Positions 36,728-46,020 of a DNA stretch of 64,000 nucleotides are shown here, in pieces (the stretch's first letter is position 1; each line of letters begins with the position of its first letter). The position numbers and the translations under genes are program-made. Under the pieces are notes generated by a model that had not been told where the DNA came from, did not search any database, and worked only from the letters and a program-made list of their open reading frames with translations. The stretch is from assembly GCF_009649685.1 (NCBI RefSeq), contig NZ_WJPK01000002.1, positions 412,202 to 476,201 of the forward strand. The letters are read 5' to 3'. Source of the stretch: Flavobacteriaceae bacterium EG-1 (lineage in GTDB: Bacteria; Bacteroidota; Bacteroidia; Flavobacteriales; Flavobacteriaceae).

Positions 36728-37642
36728 ATGAAATTAATAGTAAAGTTATCATTTGTAGTATTCTTACTATCTCCTTGGTTTTTATTAAGCCAGAAAAATT
36801 CAAAAATCAAACATTCTTTCTTTATTGCTGGTCCTCAATTTACAGGAATTATAGGAGAGTCTGGTGAAGTTAAATGGGATGCAGAAAAACCTAAAGCTAG
36901 AGATGGATATGTACTTAAAAATGGTAACATTTTGATCTGTTGGGCAGATGCCGTTATGGAGTTTGACAAAAATAAAAACGTTGTTTTTAACTATAAACGA
37001 CAAGAAGAATCAATGGAATTAGGAACAGCTGTTCGACTTAAAAATGGCAATACTATGATTACTGAATCTGGTAATAATCCAAGGATTATTGAAGTCAACA
37101 AAAAAGGTGTCGTTGTTAAGAGTACTCCCTTACAACCTGAAACGAACAATGTTCATATGCAAACACGAATGGCTCGCAAATTAGATAATGGCAACTATCT
37201 TGTTCCTCATTTACTTGCCTTTTCAATAAAAGAATATCAACCCGATGGCACTGTAGTAAAGACTTTTAAAACTGATAAAATAGAATTGGGTGGAAGAGAA
37301 GCTGAAAATTGGCCATTTACTGCAATTCGACTTAAAAACGGAAATACAATTGCAACATTAACTCATGGGAACAAAATTGTTGAGTTCGATATAGAAGGTA
37401 ATGTTGTTTGGAAAGTTTCAAACGAAAACTTTAAAGAAAATCCTTTTGCTGATCCATGTGGTGCCCAAAGACTATTAAACGGAAATACTGTTATAGCAAG
37501 TTATGGTGCAAAAGATGGAATTAAATTATTTGAAATTGATGAAAACAAAAATCTAGTTTGGACTTATTCAAATTATAAAGTACATCATTTTCAAATCTTA
37601 ACCACTAACGGAAAAAAACTTACTAACAACCCGTTAAAATAG
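36728..37642 (+). CDS. Secreted beta-propeller protein
   Basis: A signal peptide (LSFVVFLLSPWFLLSQ) is followed by about five repeats of the LKNGN-T type: YVLKNGNILICWADAV, VRLKNGNTMITESGNN, KLDNGNYLVPHLL, IRLKNGNTIATLTHG, RLLNGNTVIASYG. The 304-residue protein is a PQQ/NHL-like propeller without recognisable PQQ ligands. It lies 16 bases after the DUF1501 gene and precedes the membrane cytochrome by 5 bases, so it belongs to the same transcript. A binding or electron-transfer-partner role is inferred. Confidence 0.82.
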   Translation: MKLIVKLSFVVFLLSPWFLLSQKNSKIKHSFFIAGPQFTGIIGESGEVKWDAEKPKARDGYVLKNGNILICWADAVMEFDKNKNVVFNYKRQEESMELGTAVRLKNGNTMITESGNNPRIIEVNKKGVVVKSTPLQPETNNVHMQTRMARKLDNGNYLVPHLLAFSIKEYQPDGTVVKTFKTDKIELGGREAENWPFTAIRLKNGNTIATLTHGNKIVEFDIEGNVVWKVSNENFKENPFADPCGAQRLLNGNTVIASYGAKDGIKLFEIDENKNLVWTYSNYKVHHFQILTTNGKKLTNNPLK

Positions 37643-37647
37643 GAGTC

Positions 37648-39063
37648 ATGGAATTGGAAGTAATGCTGATAACTGGCTTTTTTGAAAATCCTCCTGACTT
37701 TCTAAAGTTTTTAGGTAGATTTCATCCATTAGTAGTACACCTACCTATTGGTTTTTTATTGCTAACGATTATAGCACAGTTCGCTGCGCGATGGCCAAAA
37801 TTCAATGCTATTAAACCGTTCATAATTTACTTATGGGGATTAGGTGCGATTGGAGCATTCATTTCTGTACTTTTTGGCTATCTTCTTTCACTATCTGGGG
37901 ATTATGATAGCGACACTTTATTTTGGCATAAATGGAGTGGAATTGGGGTTTTTATTTTATCAATAGCAATGTTCTATGTTTATAAAACCACTTTAAAAAT
38001 TAATGAACTTGCTAAATGGTTTTTATCAATTCTTGTAGTAATAGCAATAGCATTTACTGGTCACCAAGGAGGCAATTTAACCCATGGCAAAACGTATTTA
38101 TTGGAATACGCTCCTAATGCTGTTAGGAGTATTGCAGGCCTTCAACCAAAAGCAATGCCAAGAAAAAAAGTGACTGTATTAGACTCCGCTGATATTTATT
38201 TAGATCTTATACAACCAATGATGGATAGCAAATGTACCAGCTGCCATAACAATGGAAAAAAGAAAGGAAACTTACTCTTAACATCATACAATGATATGAT
38301 GTTGGGAAGTGAAAATGGAGAAGTTATTATTCCTGGGAATTCTGAAGCAAGTGAATTATTTAGAAGAATTACTTTGCCTGAAAATCATGATGATTTTATG
38401 CCATCCGAAGGTAAAAGACCACTTTCTGAGGCGGAAGTTGAAATTATAAATTTTTGGATTGCGAATGGTGCTCCATCTAACGGATTACTAACTGAAATAG
38501 ATACTGATAAAAAAATTATTCAGATTGCAAAAAACTACTTCGGTTTAGATAAAAACAACATTCTAAATAAAATAGTTCCTGTACCGAATAAAACAGTGGT
38601 AGATTCTTTACAAAGTAGAGGGTTTATTATTAATCGTTTAATGAATAGCAATAACTTTATTGATGCTAATTTTAGTTTAAGTGAACGACAATTAGATTTT
38701 AAAGACCTCGATTTTCTATTACAACTAAAAGAACAATTAATTTGGTTAAATCTAGCTAATGCGACAACTAAAGATGACCATCTCGAAAAAATAGGTCAAT
38801 TAGAAAATTTGGTCAAATTAAACCTACACAACAATAATATCACTGACAATGGTATAAAACATCTCCATAATCTTAAAAATATTGAATCAATTAATTTATC
38901 GAAAACAGAAGTATCTGAGGGAGTATTAGAATTCAGTACAAAATTAATGCATCTTAAAACGTTATACCTATGGCAATCCAGTGTAAATGACTCGCTTATT
39001 AAACGTCTTCAAAATGACAACAAAAACCTTAACATTATTTACAAGAGAGCATCTGAGCTTTAA
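37648..39063 (+). CDS. Membrane DUF2231-like / cytochrome c / leucine-rich-repeat protein
   Basis: The first about 170 residues are a four-helix membrane domain beginning FHPLVVHLPIGFLLL, a DUF2231-type signature. It is followed by a cytochrome-type PSCyt1-like region with heme site MDSKCTSCHNNGKK and IIPGNSEASELFRRI, and residues about 345-470 form leucine-rich repeats such as LVKLNLHNNNITDNGIKHL. The three-part layout would place heme outside the inner membrane and offer a repeat surface for a partner. It is the last gene of a four-gene run with the first PSCyt1 pair. Confidence 0.85.
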   Translation: MELEVMLITGFFENPPDFLKFLGRFHPLVVHLPIGFLLLTIIAQFAARWPKFNAIKPFIIYLWGLGAIGAFISVLFGYLLSLSGDYDSDTLFWHKWSGIGVFILSIAMFYVYKTTLKINELAKWFLSILVVIAIAFTGHQGGNLTHGKTYLLEYAPNAVRSIAGLQPKAMPRKKVTVLDSADIYLDLIQPMMDSKCTSCHNNGKKKGNLLLTSYNDMMLGSENGEVIIPGNSEASELFRRITLPENHDDFMPSEGKRPLSEAEVEIINFWIANGAPSNGLLTEIDTDKKIIQIAKNYFGLDKNNILNKIVPVPNKTVVDSLQSRGFIINRLMNSNNFIDANFSLSERQLDFKDLDFLLQLKEQLIWLNLANATTKDDHLEKIGQLENLVKLNLHNNNITDNGIKHLHNLKNIESINLSKTEVSEGVLEFSTKLMHLKTLYLWQSSVNDSLIKRLQNDNKNLNIIYKRASEL

Positions 39064-39072
39064 TTAACAAAA

Positions 39073-40479
39073 CTAATCGAACCAAACAGTTTCAAAATCA
39101 GTACGAAGATTTGCCAATATTTTTTTATGGTCATCACTAGCCGTAAAGTGTTTTGTTTCGAAAGGATCAAGATTTAAATCTAATAATTGCTCTTCCTCAT
39201 CTTCACCAAAATAACGTATAAACTTATACCCATCTTCATGTACCACCATTCTACCCACCTCTGTTTCAACCCCTAACGTTTTTCTCCAATCGCCTTTATT
39301 TTCAATTAATGACTTAATACTCATACCCCTAGGATCCGAAGTTCCTTTTAATCCAGCATAATCGGTAATAGTAGGAAGCAAATCGAGTCCGTTCGAAATC
39401 ATATGTTTATCATCTACCACTCCTGCAGGAATTTTCCCTTTCCACATCATTAAAAAAGGAACATTGGCAGACTCCTCGTAAGGTGTAGATTTATGTTCCA
39501 TTCGATGTGAACCATCCATATCTCCATGGTCTGAGGAGAACACAATTAAAGTATTTTCTTCTTGACCCGATAAACGAACTGCATCGAGCACCGTTTGAAT
39601 TTGTTGATCCACCGTTTCGGTTAACCGACAGTAGGCCCATCGGTGCAAACGCCAATTTTCATCTGTATATTCTTCCCTAGCCTTTTTTCTAAAATTACGT
39701 TGATTTAAGAGTGCCTGAATTGCCTTTGGCTCTCCTTCTTGTGGTTCATAGTTTGGTGGTAAGGGTGGTGCATACGATTTATAAAATTCTTCATCGGTTA
39801 CTCCTTTTGGTTTTACTAGTGCTTTATCTAAAGTTGATACTTCTTGCACCCCATTTGAAATAAGCCTTTTCTCATGATCAGTCTCGGCAAAATCACGAAT
39901 TGCCATATAGCAAATGTCGTGTGGATTTATTAAGGAAACCACCATAAAATAAGGATTATTTGGTTTACTATTAATGATTTTTGCAGCATCTTTAGCTAGC
40001 TCCGACCTTTCATCTTCACTAAAAATAGTAAAACCATGTGCTTCAGGTAAAAGTGGTTTTGGCAAATGTTGTTTTCCACCAAAATATAATTCATAACCTG
40101 CCTTTTTTAACCAAGATGCAATTGTTGTATTCTTTACTTCATCTGATATTTCAGATACCCGAATTGCTCCCCAATTTTCATAAACTTTATTTCCTTTATC
40201 ATCTTTAAAAGCTCCTGGAAAACGACCAGTCATCAAACTCATACGAGATGGGGTACAAACCGGATTAGTAACATAGGCGCGCGTAAATCGCACTCCACTT
40301 TCAGCAATATAATCCATGGCAGGTGTCTTGAGCCATTCATTTCCAGCACAGCTCATCATCCTTGCATGTTGTTGATCAGTAAATATGTAAATGATATTTG
40401 GCTTATTAGAAGACTGGGCATACGAAAAACTAACAATGAGAATTCCAAAAAATAAGAATATCGATTTCAATTTAATCAT
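39073..40479 (-). CDS. Type I sulfatase
   Basis: A 468-residue sulfatase with a Sec signal peptide (FLFFGILIVSFSYAQ). The formylglycine site is CTPSRMSLMTGR with Cys75, matching C-x-P-x-R, and IIYIFTDQQHARMM gives the first metal aspartate. A DHGDMDGSHRMEHK metal motif lies about two-thirds along. It desulfates a sulfated sugar or related substrate in the periplasm. It needs a formylglycine-generating enzyme, which is not in the window. Its end is 10 bases from the convergent cytochrome gene. Confidence 0.92.
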   Translation of the reverse strand: MIKLKSIFLFFGILIVSFSYAQSSNKPNIIYIFTDQQHARMMSCAGNEWLKTPAMDYIAESGVRFTRAYVTNPVCTPSRMSLMTGRFPGAFKDDKGNKVYENWGAIRVSEISDEVKNTTIASWLKKAGYELYFGGKQHLPKPLLPEAHGFTIFSEDERSELAKDAAKIINSKPNNPYFMVVSLINPHDICYMAIRDFAETDHEKRLISNGVQEVSTLDKALVKPKGVTDEEFYKSYAPPLPPNYEPQEGEPKAIQALLNQRNFRKKAREEYTDENWRLHRWAYCRLTETVDQQIQTVLDAVRLSGQEENTLIVFSSDHGDMDGSHRMEHKSTPYEESANVPFLMMWKGKIPAGVVDDKHMISNGLDLLPTITDYAGLKGTSDPRGMSIKSLIENKGDWRKTLGVETEVGRMVVHEDGYKFIRYFGEDEEEQLLDLNLDPFETKHFTASDDHKKILANLRTDFETVWFD

Positions 40480-40742
40480 ACCGCTTAATTTTAAAACTAT
40501 TTAGTTTTGAAAATAGTTAAAATGAATGACTCCAATCAACAAAAAACAAAATAAATCTTAAAGCCTTAATACAACGAATGCTCTTTTTAGGCAAAGTATA
40601 TCAATTTTTAAATTCCTTGTGATATTATAGTTTACACCTTTCAATTTACTTGTACCTTTTAGTATCTTGTACTTCATTATAAAAAGACCTATTCAAACCA
40701 TTCATCATGCAAAAAAAACAAACAAAACTATCGTCCAGCAAT

Positions 40743-42074
40743 ATGGATTCTAGAAGAAAATTTATTAAAAAAAGCTCTATGGCTTTTTTAGCAGGCAGTA
40801 TACTACCACAATTTAGCGCTAAAAGTTACAGTCAAATTATTGGCGCTAACGAACGAATTAAAGCCTCAGTAATGGGAGTTAATAGTCGTGGTAATGCATT
40901 AGCTCAAAATTTCGCTAGTCAAAACAATTGCGATGTTATTCATGTTTCAGATGTAGATAATAGGGCAATTACGAAATGCTTAACAGGTCTTAAAGAGCGT
41001 CAAAATATAAAAGTAAAAACATATACCGATTTCCGTAAATCTTTAGAAAGTAAAGATGTTGATGTATTGGTAATTGCTGCCCCTGATCATTGGCATGCAC
41101 CAGCGTCACTACTAGGAATGCAGGCGGGCAAGCATATATATGTAGAAAAGCCTTGCAGTCATAATCCTAAGGAAGGTGAAATTCTTGTTGAAGCCGCTAT
41201 TAAATACAATAAGATTGTTCAAATGGGTAACCAACGACGATCTTGGCCAAATGTAGTTGCTGGAATTAATGCTATTAAAAATGGAGAAATAGGCAACGTA
41301 TATTTTGGCAAAGGATGGTACACCAACAACAGGGCATCTATTGGTGTAGGCCAAGAAACAGCAGTGCCAGATTGGCTTGATTGGGAACTTTGGCAAGGCC
41401 CTGCACCGCGCAAAAATTTCAAAGACAATATTGTTCATTATAATTGGCATTGGCTTTGGCATTGGGGTACTGGCGAAGCATTAAATAATGGCACTCACAT
41501 GGTTGATCTTTTAAGATGGGGTATGGATGCTGAATATCCAACTAAGGTTAGTTCGAATGGAGGACGATACCGTTATTCAGATGACTGGGAAACACCGGAC
41601 ACCCAAGTAATAAATCTTGATTTTGAAGGAGGCAAGACCATGTCGTGGGAAGGCAGAAGTTGTAATGGAAAACCAATAGAAGGTAGTGCCGTCGGGGTCA
41701 TGTTTTATGGAGATAATGGAAGCCTACTAATCCCATCAGGTAATAGTTATACTCAATTTGATTTAAAAGGTAACATTGTAAAAGAAGTAAAACCAACCGA
41801 AATTATAGACCCAAGAAATAAAAGTAATCCAGCAGAAAAACTGGATGCCTTACACATACAAAATATGTTTGAAGGAATTCGCAATGGTGGAACCTTAAAC
41901 GCAGATGTAGATTCAGGTCACAAGAGTACTTTATTAGTTCAGTTAGGTAATATTGCGCAGCGTGTTGGACAAACATTAGACATTGATGATTCTAACGGCC
42001 ATATAAAGGATAACGCTGACGCCCAAAAACTATGGAGTCGTCAGTATGAGAACGGATGGGAAATGAAATTATAA
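40743..42074 (+). CDS. Tat-exported Gfo/Idh/MocA-family oxidoreductase
   Basis: The ATG at 40743 opens MDSRRKFIKKSSMAFLAG, a twin-arginine signal; an in-frame ATG at 40707 adds 12 residues. The Rossmann domain follows with ASVMGVNSRGNALAQNF and the signature VYVEKP-type segment HIYVEKPCSHNP, with C-terminal alpha/beta domain. Exported members of this family in planctomycetes and Bacteroidota carry bound NAD(P) and turn over sugars or polyols in the periplasm; the substrate is unknown. It is divergent from the sulfatase and coupled to a second family member 9 bases after it. Confidence 0.87.
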   Translation: MDSRRKFIKKSSMAFLAGSILPQFSAKSYSQIIGANERIKASVMGVNSRGNALAQNFASQNNCDVIHVSDVDNRAITKCLTGLKERQNIKVKTYTDFRKSLESKDVDVLVIAAPDHWHAPASLLGMQAGKHIYVEKPCSHNPKEGEILVEAAIKYNKIVQMGNQRRSWPNVVAGINAIKNGEIGNVYFGKGWYTNNRASIGVGQETAVPDWLDWELWQGPAPRKNFKDNIVHYNWHWLWHWGTGEALNNGTHMVDLLRWGMDAEYPTKVSSNGGRYRYSDDWETPDTQVINLDFEGGKTMSWEGRSCNGKPIEGSAVGVMFYGDNGSLLIPSGNSYTQFDLKGNIVKEVKPTEIIDPRNKSNPAEKLDALHIQNMFEGIRNGGTLNADVDSGHKSTLLVQLGNIAQRVGQTLDIDDSNGHIKDNADAQKLWSRQYENGWEMKL

Positions 42075-42083
42075 AATTATACT

Positions 42084-43079
42084 ATGCAGAACAGAAGATC
42101 ATTCATCAGCAAATTAAGTAAAGGCTCAGCATTATCTGCGCTTGCAATTGCAAGTCCGGTTTCACTCTTTCCTCAATTTAATGTAAAAAATAATAACACC
42201 GCCAAACCATTTAAAATAGGAATTATAGGTGCTGAAAATTCACATACAGCTGGATTTGGAAAACTCTTTAATATTGAAAAGGCTTTTCCCAATATGGAAG
42301 TTAAGTATGTCTGGGGTGAAACTGAAGAGTTTGCTAAAATTGCCATGGAAAAAGGTAGTATTCCTAATATGGTAAAGAACCCCAACGATATGTTGGGTAA
42401 AATAGACGGACTAATCGTTGACCATAGACATGGAAAGTTTCATTTAGAACCCGCTATTCCATTCATAAAAGCCGGCATTCCTACATTTATAGATAAACCT
42501 TTTTGCTATCGTGCAAAGGAAGGAAAAGCATTCTTAGCCCTTGCTAAAAAACACGGGACGCCTGTAACTTCATTTAGCTCTATTGCCCATAGTTATGAGA
42601 CTTTTGACATAAAAGAACAACTTAAAAATTATAAAGAAATTAATCAGGTGGTGCGGTATGGTCCTATTAAATTGGATTCAAAATATGGTGGTATTTTCTT
42701 TTATGGTGCTCATATTGTACAACCCATTTTATACCTTTTCGGGAATAATGTAAAAAAAGTTCAAGTACACGAAAATGGTCAAAATAGCAGCGCTAGTTTA
42801 GTATTTGAAAATGGCATGCTCGTAACTCTTGTATCTACAACTAAAAAATATGGTTGGGAAACTCATATTGAAACGGAAGAAGGAATTATTCCTTTACAAG
42901 CAAAGTCACAAGAAAAATCACCGGGCAAAAACTATGTAGATATGGTAGAAATGTTTAAAACCGGTAAAGAACCACGAAGTCATGAAAGTATTTTGTATTG
43001 TGTGACTGTCCTTGAAGCTCTAGAAAAATCAATTAGTAGTGGACAATGGGAAAATGTGACCCCACTTGAACAAATTTAA
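42084..43079 (+). CDS. Second Tat-exported Gfo/Idh/MocA-family oxidoreductase
   Basis: A 331-residue paralogue of the upstream gene with its own Tat signal (MQNRRSFISKLSKGSALS). IGIIGAENSHTAGFGKL is the Rossmann motif, with a histidine in place of the usual glycines, and FIDKPFCYRAKEG the conserved Lys-Pro segment. It lacks part of the C-terminal lid found in the first protein. Two consecutive exported paralogues probably act as partners or on successive substrates (inference). Confidence 0.85.
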   Translation: MQNRRSFISKLSKGSALSALAIASPVSLFPQFNVKNNNTAKPFKIGIIGAENSHTAGFGKLFNIEKAFPNMEVKYVWGETEEFAKIAMEKGSIPNMVKNPNDMLGKIDGLIVDHRHGKFHLEPAIPFIKAGIPTFIDKPFCYRAKEGKAFLALAKKHGTPVTSFSSIAHSYETFDIKEQLKNYKEINQVVRYGPIKLDSKYGGIFFYGAHIVQPILYLFGNNVKKVQVHENGQNSSASLVFENGMLVTLVSTTKKYGWETHIETEEGIIPLQAKSQEKSPGKNYVDMVEMFKTGKEPRSHESILYCVTVLEALEKSISSGQWENVTPLEQI

Positions 43080-43118
43080 TTGGCGTTGTAAATAAATATA
43101 TTACATAATTGTTTTAAC

Positions 43119-43203
43119 ATTCGCCTTATCACTAGTTTAATAAACTCCAGATATTAGATGTTCCTATCGAAAAAGACATTTTTTAACTAGTAATAAGGTG
43201 AAT
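43119..43203. repeat. Large imperfect inverted repeat
   Basis: The arm 43119-43140 pairs with 43183-43203 (about 20 bases, two mismatches and one bulge) around a 42-base loop. It sits in the gap between convergent genes. It may be a bidirectional terminator or a remnant of a small inverted-repeat element. No T-run is present. Confidence 0.55.
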
Positions 43204-43283
43204 TACATTTAAAATCGAATTAGCCTATTTTAACTTGTAATTAAAGCAAAATTGATTTATTAAGTTTTCTAAGAAATGTAGAA

Positions 43284-44555
43284 TTAATCAAATAAACTTG
43301 GAAGCCATAGTGATATTTCAGGGATTAAAGTCACCAATATCAATACCATAAAACTAACAATTAAAAACGGGAAACCAGATTTAGCAACTTCACCTATTGA
43401 AATTTTTCCAATACTTGAAGCAACAAAAAGACAAACTCCAACCGGTGGTGTCGTTAAACCTATGATGAGATTTAAAACAGCAATTACAGCAAAATGAATA
43501 GGGTCAACTTCAACAGCAATAGCTACTTTTAATAATATAGGAAAAAGTATTAAAAGCGCTGCTATAGTCTCCATAAATGTTCCAACTACAATCAACAAAA
43601 GATTAATAAGCAAAAGGACTACATATTTATTAGTTGTAAAGCCTAGAATCTCGCTTGATATAGTCTGCGGAATTTGCTCAGTAATCAAAATATACCCAAA
43701 CAAATTTGCAAAACCAACCAGCACCATTAAAGACGCTGATGTTTTCATGCTATCTAAAATAACAACCTGAATATTTTTAAAATTTAATTTTTTATACACA
43801 AAAAATCCAATAATTAATGCATACAACACTGCTATAATAGAGGCTTCTGTAGGAGTGAATATCCCTCCAATTATTCCATATAGAATAATGAAAGTCATTA
43901 ATAGCGACCAAAAGGTATCTACAAAACCTCGTGCAACTTGACCCAAACTACTACGTTCATGTTTTGGATAATTTTTCTTCTTTGAAATAAAGTATGCTGT
44001 AAATAGCAATCCAACTCCTAAGAGTAAACCAGGTAGAGCACCTGCCAAAAATAATTTTCCAACAGACAATCCACTTAGTGTTGCTGCAATAATCATTGGT
44101 ACACTTGGAGGAATAATTGGACCTACTGTTGAAGATGCTGCCGTAACAGCACAAGAAAATCCAGCATCATAACCTTCTTTCTTCATAGCAGGTATCATTA
44201 TAGATCCCATACTTGCCGTATCTGATATAGCGGTGCCAGAAATTCCTGCAAAAAGCATAGAAGCTCCAATATTTACCAAAGAAAGCCCTCCTCTAATATG
44301 CCCCAATAAATGATTACAAAATGAAATTATCTTTTCTGTTAAACCACCATGGTTCATTAAATTACCTGCCATTATAAACCCTGGAACACTTAACAATACA
44401 AAAACATCAATGCCCGAATACATTTTCATAGGCACAATAATTAAAGGGATACCATTAATGAGTAAATAGCTTAAACAAGCCAAACCCAAAGAAAAAGCAA
44501 TAGGGAAACGGAGTACTAAACATATAGCAAAAACAAGTACTAAGACCCAAATCAT
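43284..44555 (-). CDS. TRAP transporter large membrane subunit (DctM-like)
   Basis: A 423-residue polytopic protein of about 12 membrane segments with the DctM/SiaM signature SVPGFIMAGNLMNHGG near residue 55 and the GTAISDTASMGSIMIPAM loop. It couples solute uptake to a sodium or proton gradient together with the small subunit and receptor upstream. It is the last gene of the nine-gene operon. Confidence 0.92.
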   Translation of the reverse strand: MIWVLVLVFAICLVLRFPIAFSLGLACLSYLLINGIPLIIVPMKMYSGIDVFVLLSVPGFIMAGNLMNHGGLTEKIISFCNHLLGHIRGGLSLVNIGASMLFAGISGTAISDTASMGSIMIPAMKKEGYDAGFSCAVTAASSTVGPIIPPSVPMIIAATLSGLSVGKLFLAGALPGLLLGVGLLFTAYFISKKKNYPKHERSSLGQVARGFVDTFWSLLMTFIILYGIIGGIFTPTEASIIAVLYALIIGFFVYKKLNFKNIQVVILDSMKTSASLMVLVGFANLFGYILITEQIPQTISSEILGFTTNKYVVLLLINLLLIVVGTFMETIAALLILFPILLKVAIAVEVDPIHFAVIAVLNLIIGLTTPPVGVCLFVASSIGKISIGEVAKSGFPFLIVSFMVLILVTLIPEISLWLPSLFD

Positions 44556-44560
44556 ACCTT

Positions 44561-45016
44561 CTATTTTGTAAAATTCTTAATAATCTTAAATATTAAATAA
44601 TAACAAATTGAAACTGACATAATAAACATGCTAAAGAATGCCACTCCCATATTAAAACCCATACTAGGTGATTTCTCAGCCAAACCTTGTATTACAAAAT
44701 GTATAGAATAGAATGCCATAATTAAAAAAAGAATTAAAGACATCACAGGTATCACAGCTAATAAAAAGCGTTGAAAGTTTTTCGAAAACCGACTATAAAA
44801 CATCTCTAAATGAACATAATAATCACTTTTCATCGCCAAACCAGCAGCAAAAGCCATAGCATAAATAAAAAAGATACGAGATGCTTCTTCGGTCCAAGAA
44901 GGTGTTGAAATCGGCGTAAAACGACATGTAATTTGTATTACCACAGTTAAAATCAACCCCCATGTGCTAATTAACACGCCGTATTTTAATAAACGACCAA
45001 CGGTTTTACGCAGCAT
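44561..45016 (-). CDS. TRAP transporter small membrane subunit (DctQ-like)
   Basis: A 151-residue protein of four membrane segments (YGVLISTWGLILTVVIQI first) with the TEEASRIFFIYAMAFAAG segment of DctQ proteins. It starts inside the receptor gene (11-base overlap) and lies 5 bases before the large subunit gene. Confidence 0.9.
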   Translation of the reverse strand: MLRKTVGRLLKYGVLISTWGLILTVVIQITCRFTPISTPSWTEEASRIFFIYAMAFAAGLAMKSDYYVHLEMFYSRFSKNFQRFLLAVIPVMSLILFLIMAFYSIHFVIQGLAEKSPSMGFNMGVAFFSMFIMSVSICYYLIFKIIKNFTK

Positions 45017-46016
45017 CTTTTTCAGCTTTTAATTGATGGTAAATCTCCTGCATTTCTGGGGACAAACTTTCGAAAATAGCTTTTTCGCTTTTCTTTTGAA
45101 AAGCATCTTTATCAACTTCAATAAACTCCATCCCTTTAGACTTTAATTCTTCTTGGACACTTTTTTCATTTTCCAAAAAAAGTCGGTGTTCATAGGCTTG
45201 CATATCTCTTCCTGCTTGCAAAAAAATTTCCTGAAGATCTGGTGGTAATTTTTGAAATTGCTTTTCTCCAACAACTGGATATACCCAACTCAATACATGA
45301 CCTGTAAGATTTAAATATTTCTGAACCTCAGCAAATCCGGCATTATTTATCATGGCAAAAGGATTTTCCTGGGCCTCAATAGTTCCTTGTTGTAAAGAAG
45401 TGAATACCTCAGAAAATGCCATCGGAGTAGGCTTGGCTCCTAACGCTTTCCAAGTATCAACAAAAGAAGGCACATTTGGCACACGTATTATTAACCCTTT
45501 TAAATCATCAGGATGTCGAATAGGTCTATTGGAAGTAAGATGTCTTTCACCTCGCTGAAAATGCCCCAATGCCCGAAGACCTGATTTTTCAATCATTTCA
45601 GTTTCCATTAATTTTCCTATTGGACCTTTAATATAACGCTGCATATCAATAGAATCCTGCATTAAAAACGGAAGTTCACAAAAAGTAGCAACTTCAAACC
45701 AATTGGTTAGGGTAGAACCTGTTGTGGTCATATCTATAACCTCGGCTTGTATAAGTCTAATTGCTTCAATTTCCTTCGCTAATTGTTCGGAAGGATACAC
45801 CTGTACTTGTATTCTTCCTTTAGAACGCTCTTCAATAATTTCACTGAAATATTCGAAGGCCTTATACCACGTGTGATTTTCATTTACCAATAGCGCGGTT
45901 CGAAATAAAAACTCTGGTTCAGGTTCTTTAGTTTTACAACTCAACAATAAAAGCATAGTGAATATAAGCAACAATGCTTTTGCCGTTAATTTCACAAATT
46001 GCTCTTTATTCTCCAT
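45006..46016 (-). CDS. TRAP transporter solute receptor lipoprotein (DctP-like)
   Basis: A 336-residue receptor with lipobox TMLLLLSCKT (lipoprotein form). The DctP fold is seen in VNENHTWYKAFEYFSEII, GRIQVQVYPSEQLAKEIEA and the carboxylate-binding RVPNVPSFVDTWKALGA region with conserved arginine. Most TRAP receptors bind carboxylic acids, so the operon likely imports an organic or amino acid. It overlaps the small subunit by 11 bases. Confidence 0.92.
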   Translation of the reverse strand: MENKEQFVKLTAKALLLIFTMLLLLSCKTKEPEPEFLFRTALLVNENHTWYKAFEYFSEIIEERSKGRIQVQVYPSEQLAKEIEAIRLIQAEVIDMTTTGSTLTNWFEVATFCELPFLMQDSIDMQRYIKGPIGKLMETEMIEKSGLRALGHFQRGERHLTSNRPIRHPDDLKGLIIRVPNVPSFVDTWKALGAKPTPMAFSEVFTSLQQGTIEAQENPFAMINNAGFAEVQKYLNLTGHVLSWVYPVVGEKQFQKLPPDLQEIFLQAGRDMQAYEHRLFLENEKSVQEELKSKGMEFIEVDKDAFQKKSEKAIFESLSPEMQEIYHQLKAEKDAA

Positions 46017-46020
46017 TATC

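Noticed and set aside
40661-40700. TAnnTTTG promoter for the first Gfo/Idh/MocA gene
   Set aside because: Nearby TACCTTTT and TATCTTGT only approximate the consensus and no TTG lies at the right distance.
41112-41462. Minus-strand 116-residue ORF
   Set aside because: It is antisense to the first Gfo/Idh/MocA gene.
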